Assembly: GCF_026913015.1 (NCBI RefSeq)
Contig: NZ_JAPTYD010000013.1
Span: forward strand, 18,716-82,715
Source of the DNA: Paracoccus benzoatiresistens
GTDB lineage: Bacteria; Pseudomonadota; Alphaproteobacteria; Rhodobacterales; Rhodobacteraceae
DNA: 64,000 nt
Reading direction: 5' to 3'
The notes beneath the pieces are model-generated. The model saw nothing but the letters and a program-made list of their open reading frames with translations, did no database searches and had not been told where the DNA came from. A program made the position numbers and the translations under genes. Below are positions 58,171 through 64,000 of this stretch, in pieces (the stretch's first letter is position 1; the number at the start of each line of letters is the position of its first letter).

Positions 58171-59369
58171 TGGCCGCGCGTAGAATATCCCTGTCCACGC
58201 TGGCCATCCCGCTGCTGATCGCGGTCGCCGTGCTTGTCGCGTCGTCCCTGTTCATCGTGGACGAACGCGAAAAGGCCCTGGTCCTGCGCCTTGGCCGCGT
58301 TGTCGATGTAAAGGAAGAACCGGGCCTGGGGTTCAAGGTGCCCTTCCTCGACAATGTCGAAAAATACGATGGCCGCATCCTGGGCCTGCCGACCGTTCCG
58401 CTGGAAGTCACGCCGCTGGACGACCGCCGCCTGATCGTTGACGCCTTCGCCCGCTGGCGGATCACCGATGTCGTGCGCTTCCGCCAGGCGGTCGGCGCGG
58501 GCGGCATCCAGGGCGCGCAGGGCCGTCTGGAACCCATCGTGCGCAACGCCATCCGCGAGGTGCTGGGCACGGTCCCGTCCACCAGCGTGCTGTCGGACGA
58601 CCGGACCGCGCTGATGAACCAGATCCGGGACGAGGCGCGCAACAACTCGGCCGGGCTGGGGGTCGAGATCATCGACGTGCGCTTGACCCGCACCGACCTG
58701 CCCGAGCAGAACCTGAACGCGACCTATGCCCGGATGCGGGCCGAGCGTCAGCGCGAGGCGGCGGATGAAATCGCCCGCGGTGGCGAGGCCGCGCAGCGCG
58801 TGCGTGCCGCGGCTGACCGGACTGTCACCGAATTGACCTCGGAAGCGTCCAAGCGCGCCGAGATCGTGCGCGGTGAAGCCGACGCCCAGCGGAACGCGAT
58901 CTATGCCGATGCCTTTGGCCGTGACCCGGAATTCTTCGCCTTTACCCGGGCGATGACCTCCTATGAACGCGCCCTGCGTCCCGAGAACAGCAGCATCGTG
59001 CTGCAGCCGGAAGGGGATTTCTTCACCTATCTGCGTGACGATGGCGCGGATGGCGCGAACCCCTCGCCCACGCCGGTTCCGGCGGGCAACTCGGCCGAAA
59101 ACGCTGCGGCTGAACCGCCGGCAAGCGGCGAGGATCTGGTCACGCCGACTGTCACCGACCGCGAGGGCAACCGCCTGGGCGAAAGCGCGGGCGTCACGCT
59201 GACGCCGGTGCCCGAAAGCCTGACCACGCCGCCGCAGCAGGAATCGGGCGTCGTGCCGCCCGCCGCTACTGGCGCGCCTGCGCCCGAAGGCGCGGCGGCA
59301 CCGGCCGCCGCTGGCGCGCCGGCGCCTGAAGGCGAGGCAGCGCCCGCCGCCAGCACGGCGCAGGACTGA
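58170..59369 (+). CDS. hflC: FtsH protease modulator HflC with long C-terminal tail
   Basis: 399 residues. Membrane anchor (TLAIPLLIAVAVLVASSLFIV), SPFH domain (EKALVLRLGRVVDVKEEPGLGFKVPFLDNV) and coiled-coil are normal. The C-terminal about 100 residues are an Ala/Pro/Glu-rich low-complexity tail with repeated GAPAPEG units, which is longer than E. coli HflC (334 residues). It follows hflK and is closed by a strong hairpin; the degP-type gene lies 172 bases downstream. Confidence 0.93.
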   Translation: MAARRISLSTLAIPLLIAVAVLVASSLFIVDEREKALVLRLGRVVDVKEEPGLGFKVPFLDNVEKYDGRILGLPTVPLEVTPLDDRRLIVDAFARWRITDVVRFRQAVGAGGIQGAQGRLEPIVRNAIREVLGTVPSTSVLSDDRTALMNQIRDEARNNSAGLGVEIIDVRLTRTDLPEQNLNATYARMRAERQREAADEIARGGEAAQRVRAAADRTVTELTSEASKRAEIVRGEADAQRNAIYADAFGRDPEFFAFTRAMTSYERALRPENSSIVLQPEGDFFTYLRDDGADGANPSPTPVPAGNSAENAAAEPPASGEDLVTPTVTDREGNRLGESAGVTLTPVPESLTTPPQQESGVVPPAATGAPAPEGAAAPAAAGAPAPEGEAAPAASTAQD

Positions 59370-59377
59370 ACGACACC

Positions 59378-59406
59378 AAAGGGCGGATGGAGACCATCCG
59401 CCCTTT
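59378..59406 (+). terminator. terminator after hflC
   Basis: A perfect 13-bp stem (AAAGGGCGGATGG / CCATCCGCCCTTT) has a 3-base loop AGA, 8 bases after the hflC stop, and is followed by GCAATAAAAG. The stem itself ends in TTT. Confidence 0.8.
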
Positions 59407-59541
59407 GCAATAAAAGTCACAATCAGTTCACTGTTCGAGAGCGTGGTTTATTTGCGACGCTGCCCTATTTCTTCTTCATATACACCGGCCCCCCGGCCCA
59501 TCTCAGGACCGGAGCATTATGCGAAAGATGAGGACATCCGC

Positions 59542-61525
<1,984 letters not shown>

Positions 61526-61546
61526 AACGCCGGATCTGACCGGGCG

Positions 61547-62263
61547 CTATTTCAGCAGCGCCAGCGCCTCGGCCAAGTCGATGGCGCCGTCATACAGCGC
61601 CCGGCCCGAGATCGCGCCCGCGATCACCCCGGTTTCCGCCAGCGCCCGCAGGTCGGCCAGCGACGACACCCCGCCCGAGGCGATGACCGGGATCGACACC
61701 GCGCGGGCCAGCGCCTCGGTCGCGGCGGTGTTGGGGCCCTGCATCGCCCCGTCGCGATCGATGTCGGTATAGATGATCGCGGCGACGCCCGCGTCCTCGA
61801 ACTGGCGGGCAAGGTCTGTCGCCATCACCTCGGTCTCGGTCGCCCAGCCCCGGGTGGCGACACGGCCCCCGCGCGCGTCGATGCCGACGGCAATCTGGCC
61901 GGGGAAAGCGGCCGCCGCCTCGCGCACCAGATCGGGGTCTTCCACCGCCACGGTGCCCAGGATCACGCGCGACAGGCCCTTTTCAAGCCAGCCCGCGATG
62001 GTCGCCATGTCGCGGATGCCGCCGCCAAGCTGGGCGGGGATGGAAATGGCGGCCAAGATCGCCTCGACCGCCGGGGCATTGACCGGGTGGCCCGCAAAGG
62101 CGCCGTTCAGGTCCACCAGGTGCAGCCATTCCGCGCCCGCATCCTGGAAGGCGCGCGCCTGCGCCGCCGGGTCGGTCCCGAAGACGGTCGCCGCCTCCAT
62201 CTCGCCGCGCAGCAGGCGGACGCAATTGCCGTCCTTCAGGTCGATGGCGGGATAAAGGATCAT
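61547..62263 (-). CDS. hisA: 1-(5-phosphoribosyl)-5-[(5-phosphoribosylamino)methylideneamino]imidazole-4-carboxamide isomerase
   Basis: Histidine biosynthesis, 238 residues, TIM barrel. Catalytic Asp8 ([17 protein letters not shown]) and the second-half phosphate motif [12 protein letters not shown] are clear. ATG 62263 has AGGAG 8 bases upstream. It stands alone here: other his genes such as hisF and hisH are not adjacent on its 3' side. The upstream region is shared with the divergent DUF2147 gene. Confidence 0.96.
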   Translation of the reverse strand: MILYPAIDLKDGNCVRLLRGEMEAATVFGTDPAAQARAFQDAGAEWLHLVDLNGAFAGHPVNAPAVEAILAAISIPAQLGGGIRDMATIAGWLEKGLSRVILGTVAVEDPDLVREAAAAFPGQIAVGIDARGGRVATRGWATETEVMATDLARQFEDAGVAAIIYTDIDRDGAMQGPNTAATEALARAVSIPVIASGGVSSLADLRALAETGVIAGAISGRALYDGAIDLAEALALLK

Positions 62264-62402
62264 GGCAGACTCCTGGGTTCGCGGATTGCGCACCCTTTGC
62301 CACGGGTCCGCGTGAAACGGAAGGGCGGGCCGCGACCTCACGTCATGCTTGCCAGGCCGGGGGTCGCCCGCGCAGCATCCGCCTGTCCTTGGAGGAGGAA
62401 CC

Positions 62403-62786
62403 ATGCGCCACATCATCATCGCCGCGGCCTTCGCACTGGCCGGCACCGCCGCCATTGCCGACCCGATCGAGGGCGTCTGGCAGACACAGCCGGACGAAGG
62501 ATCGTTCGCCCATGTCACGATCGCCCCCTGCGGTCCCGCCTTCTGCGGCACGATCAGCCGGACCTTCCAGGGCCAGTCGGAATACCAGTCCCCCAACCTG
62601 GGCCGCCAGATCGTCATCGACATGGCCCCGCAGGACGGCGGCAGCTATGCGGGCAAGGTGTGGCGACCGGCCAACGACAAGATCTACAGCGGCAAGGCCA
62701 GTGTGCAGGGGGACCGGATGAGCCTGTCGGGCTGCGTCGCGGGCGGGCTGTTCTGCAAGAGCCAGACCTGGGCGCGGGTGCAGTAA
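62403..62786 (+). CDS. exported DUF2147-family protein
   Basis: 127 residues with a signal peptide ([19 protein letters not shown], cleaved before DPIEG). The mature part has the DUF2147 pattern ([43 protein letters not shown]) and Cys pairs that may form a disulfide. The family has no settled function. The ribosome site is GAGGAGGAACC before ATG 62403. Confidence 0.82.
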   Translation: MRHIIIAAAFALAGTAAIADPIEGVWQTQPDEGSFAHVTIAPCGPAFCGTISRTFQGQSEYQSPNLGRQIVIDMAPQDGGSYAGKVWRPANDKIYSGKASVQGDRMSLSGCVAGGLFCKSQTWARVQ

Positions 62787-62846
62787 GGCAACCTGTCGGC
62801 AAGCAATGGCGTTCCGCTGCTGAACTCCATCGACAAGGAACGCGCA

Positions 62847-63671
62847 ATGCCGGTGATCACGACCAGCGACGGAACGAAGCTGCATGTCAAGGACTGGGGC
62901 CATGGCCGCCCTGTGGTGCTGATCCACGGCTGGCCCCTGAACGCCGACAGCTGGGAATACCAGTCCGTCGCCCTGGCCGAGGCGGGGTTCCGCGTCATCA
63001 GCTATGACCGGCGCGGCTTTGGCCGGTCCGACCAGCCCTGGGACGGCTATGACTATGACACGCTTGCCGATGACCTGGCCGCCGTGATCGAGGGATTGGG
63101 GTTGAAGGACGTCACGCTTGTCGGCTTCTCGATGGGCGGGGGAGAGGTTGCCCGTTACATGACCCGCCACGGCGGGGGCGTCTCGCAGGCGGTCTTCGTG
63201 GGTTCGGTGGTGCCGGGGATGCTGAAATCCGACAGCAACCCCCATGGCATCACGCGCGACCTGCTGGAAGGAATCCAGGCGGGCCTGCGCAAGGATCGCC
63301 CGACCTTCCTGGCCGACTTCTTCAAGCAGTTCTATGGCCAGGGCCTTGTCGGCGGCGTCAGCCAGGAGATCCTGGACTGGACCTTGGGCATGGCGATGAT
63401 GGCCAGCCCCCGCGCGACGCTGGAATGCGTGACGGCCTTCGGGACGACCGACTTTTCCGGTGACGTTCCCCACATCAACGTGCCCACGCTGATCATCCAC
63501 GGCACCAGCGACAAGACAGTCCCGATCGAGACCACCGCCCGTCGTCTGGCGCCGATGCTGCCGGATGCGAGGCTCATCGAATACAGCGGCGCCCCGCACG
63601 GGCTGACCGCGACCCATGCGGACCGGCTGGTCAGCGACCTGCTGGAGTTCCTGCGGGACGCCGGTTCCTGA
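62847..63671 (+). CDS. alpha/beta hydrolase, cofactor-free haloperoxidase/esterase type
   Basis: 274 residues. The triad is visible: Ser95 in GFSMGGGE, Asp in HGTSDKTVP and His in SGAPHGLTATH. DWGHGRPVVLIHGWPLNADSWEYQ and YDRRGFGRSDQP are typical of the chloroperoxidase/arylesterase group. It follows the DUF2147 gene by 60 bases. It may act as an esterase or perhydrolase; the natural substrate is unknown. A 13-bp hairpin follows. Confidence 0.9.
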   Translation: MPVITTSDGTKLHVKDWGHGRPVVLIHGWPLNADSWEYQSVALAEAGFRVISYDRRGFGRSDQPWDGYDYDTLADDLAAVIEGLGLKDVTLVGFSMGGGEVARYMTRHGGGVSQAVFVGSVVPGMLKSDSNPHGITRDLLEGIQAGLRKDRPTFLADFFKQFYGQGLVGGVSQEILDWTLGMAMMASPRATLECVTAFGTTDFSGDVPHINVPTLIIHGTSDKTVPIETTARRLAPMLPDARLIEYSGAPHGLTATHADRLVSDLLEFLRDAGS

Positions 63672-63677
63672 TGCCGG

Positions 63678-63710
63678 CAAGCCGCGTCGGCCCGAAACCG
63701 ATGCGGCTTG
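63678..63710 (+). terminator. long hairpin after the alpha/beta hydrolase
   Basis: A 13-bp stem (CAAGCCGCGTCGG / CCGATGCGGCTTG, with one G-T pair) has a 7-base loop and begins 6 bases after the hydrolase stop. No T tract follows, so termination may be imperfect. It lies just outside the probable IS end. Confidence 0.6.
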
Positions 63711-63763
63711 GCGAAAGATTTACGGGTTATTCTTTGGGGATGTCCGCATATCGTGTTGGTCTC

Positions 63764-64000
63764 TCAGGACGCCTGAATGACGTCAGCCGGTTGAAGTCCC
63801 GCCAGTCGCACCTCCAGCCAGCGGATGTAGCCGTTAAGGTTCTTCGTGGCAGGGCCACAGAATGGTTTGATGAAGGCTTCGTAGCGGGCGTGGAGCGAGT
63901 TCACAGTCTGGATGTGATAGCAGCCTGCAGCGACCCGCGTGCCCGGCTTTCTGCCGACAACGACGTGTTCGATGCCACCTTTTGCAGCTAGGCTTGCGTA
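63764..64000 (-). mobile_element. IS1595-family transposase, C-terminal part (continues beyond window)
   Basis: Reading from the right edge on the minus strand gives 78 codons ending at 63764: GGIEHVVVGRKPGTRVAAG, then YHIQTVNSLHARYEAFIKPF, then CGPATKNLNGYIRWLEV. This matches the C-terminal end of ISXO2-like/IS1595 transposases (HxxTVNxxHxRY...FxGPATKNL). The start lies outside the window, so completeness is unknown. Base composition is lower in GC than the flank. The IS end may lie near 63724 (GGGTTATTCTTTGGGG), which is a guess. Confidence 0.75.

Noticed and set aside
63671..63991. Plus-strand frame of 106 codons after the alpha/beta hydrolase
   Set aside because: It runs through the hairpin and is antisense to the transposase C-terminus, with no ribosome site.

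Overview
The window is a 64 kb piece of a high-GC alphaproteobacterial chromosome. Protein content and gene order point to Rhodobacteraceae, most likely Paracoccus or a close relative. Evidence: the suc/odh, mdh, mcl2-mch and sdh genes form one contiguous TCA block as in Rhodobacter sphaeroides; there is a detached gene-transfer-agent (GTA) lysis cassette; and very high GC at third codon positions gives long antisense open frames that are not genes. No rRNA, tRNA or CRISPR array was found.

Layout. 1-17.9 kb is central carbon metabolism. On the minus strand run mdh, a lipoprotein gene, then sucC-sucD, three related small lipoprotein genes, odhA and a truncated odhB with two tandem lipoyl domains. 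On the plus strand run a TauE-type permease, mcl2, an NnrU-family membrane protein, a DUF1737 gene and mch (ethylmalonyl-CoA pathway side), then sdhC-sdhD-sdhA, two small exported or lipoprotein genes, a sulfotransferase-like gene and sdhB. The sucC and sdhC upstream regions share a pair of GTGATCAC palindromes spaced by two helical turns, which suggests one regulator for both TCA operons. 17.9-27.9 kb holds glyQ-DUF6446-glyS, a SPOR/peptidoglycan-binding protein, trkH, an MFS efflux pump with a divergent TetR regulator and a perfect 12-bp operator, ccmE and murI.

28-38 kb holds a fused indolepyruvate ferredoxin oxidoreductase with a divergent LysR regulator, and a strong candidate small RNA gene (promoter, 5' hairpin, CCUCCC single-stranded region, terminator with eight U). 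It continues with purL, ispDF, pgpA and pncC, and then a GTA-type endolysin/holin cassette preceded by a perfect TTAA-N7-TTAA CtrA site and closed by its own terminator. 38-47 kb holds ccmF-ccmH, an enoyl-CoA hydratase, a Nudix hydrolase, DUF983, and a c-di-GMP region. That region has a PleD-like cyclase whose first receiver domain lacks the phospho-acceptor Asp, and a two-gene unit of a histidine-poor H-NOX-like protein with an HNOBA-GGDEF cyclase. tpiA follows.

47-64 kb is housekeeping: sufT/sufA, tgt, rnd, a double GNAT, a PAS_5 protein, gmk, a gamma-carbonic anhydrase-like protein, a soluble PhoR-like kinase, rpiA, gor, hflK-hflC, degP-type protease, fdxB, hisA, a DUF2147 protein and an alpha/beta hydrolase. 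The right edge cuts into an IS1595-family transposase on the minus strand.

The observations I would follow first are the GTA lysis/CtrA unit, the small RNA, the shared TCA-operon boxes, the lipoprotein genes embedded in TCA operons, and the H-NOX-like protein that cannot bind heme in the usual way. All calls come from reading sequence by eye; no database search was run.
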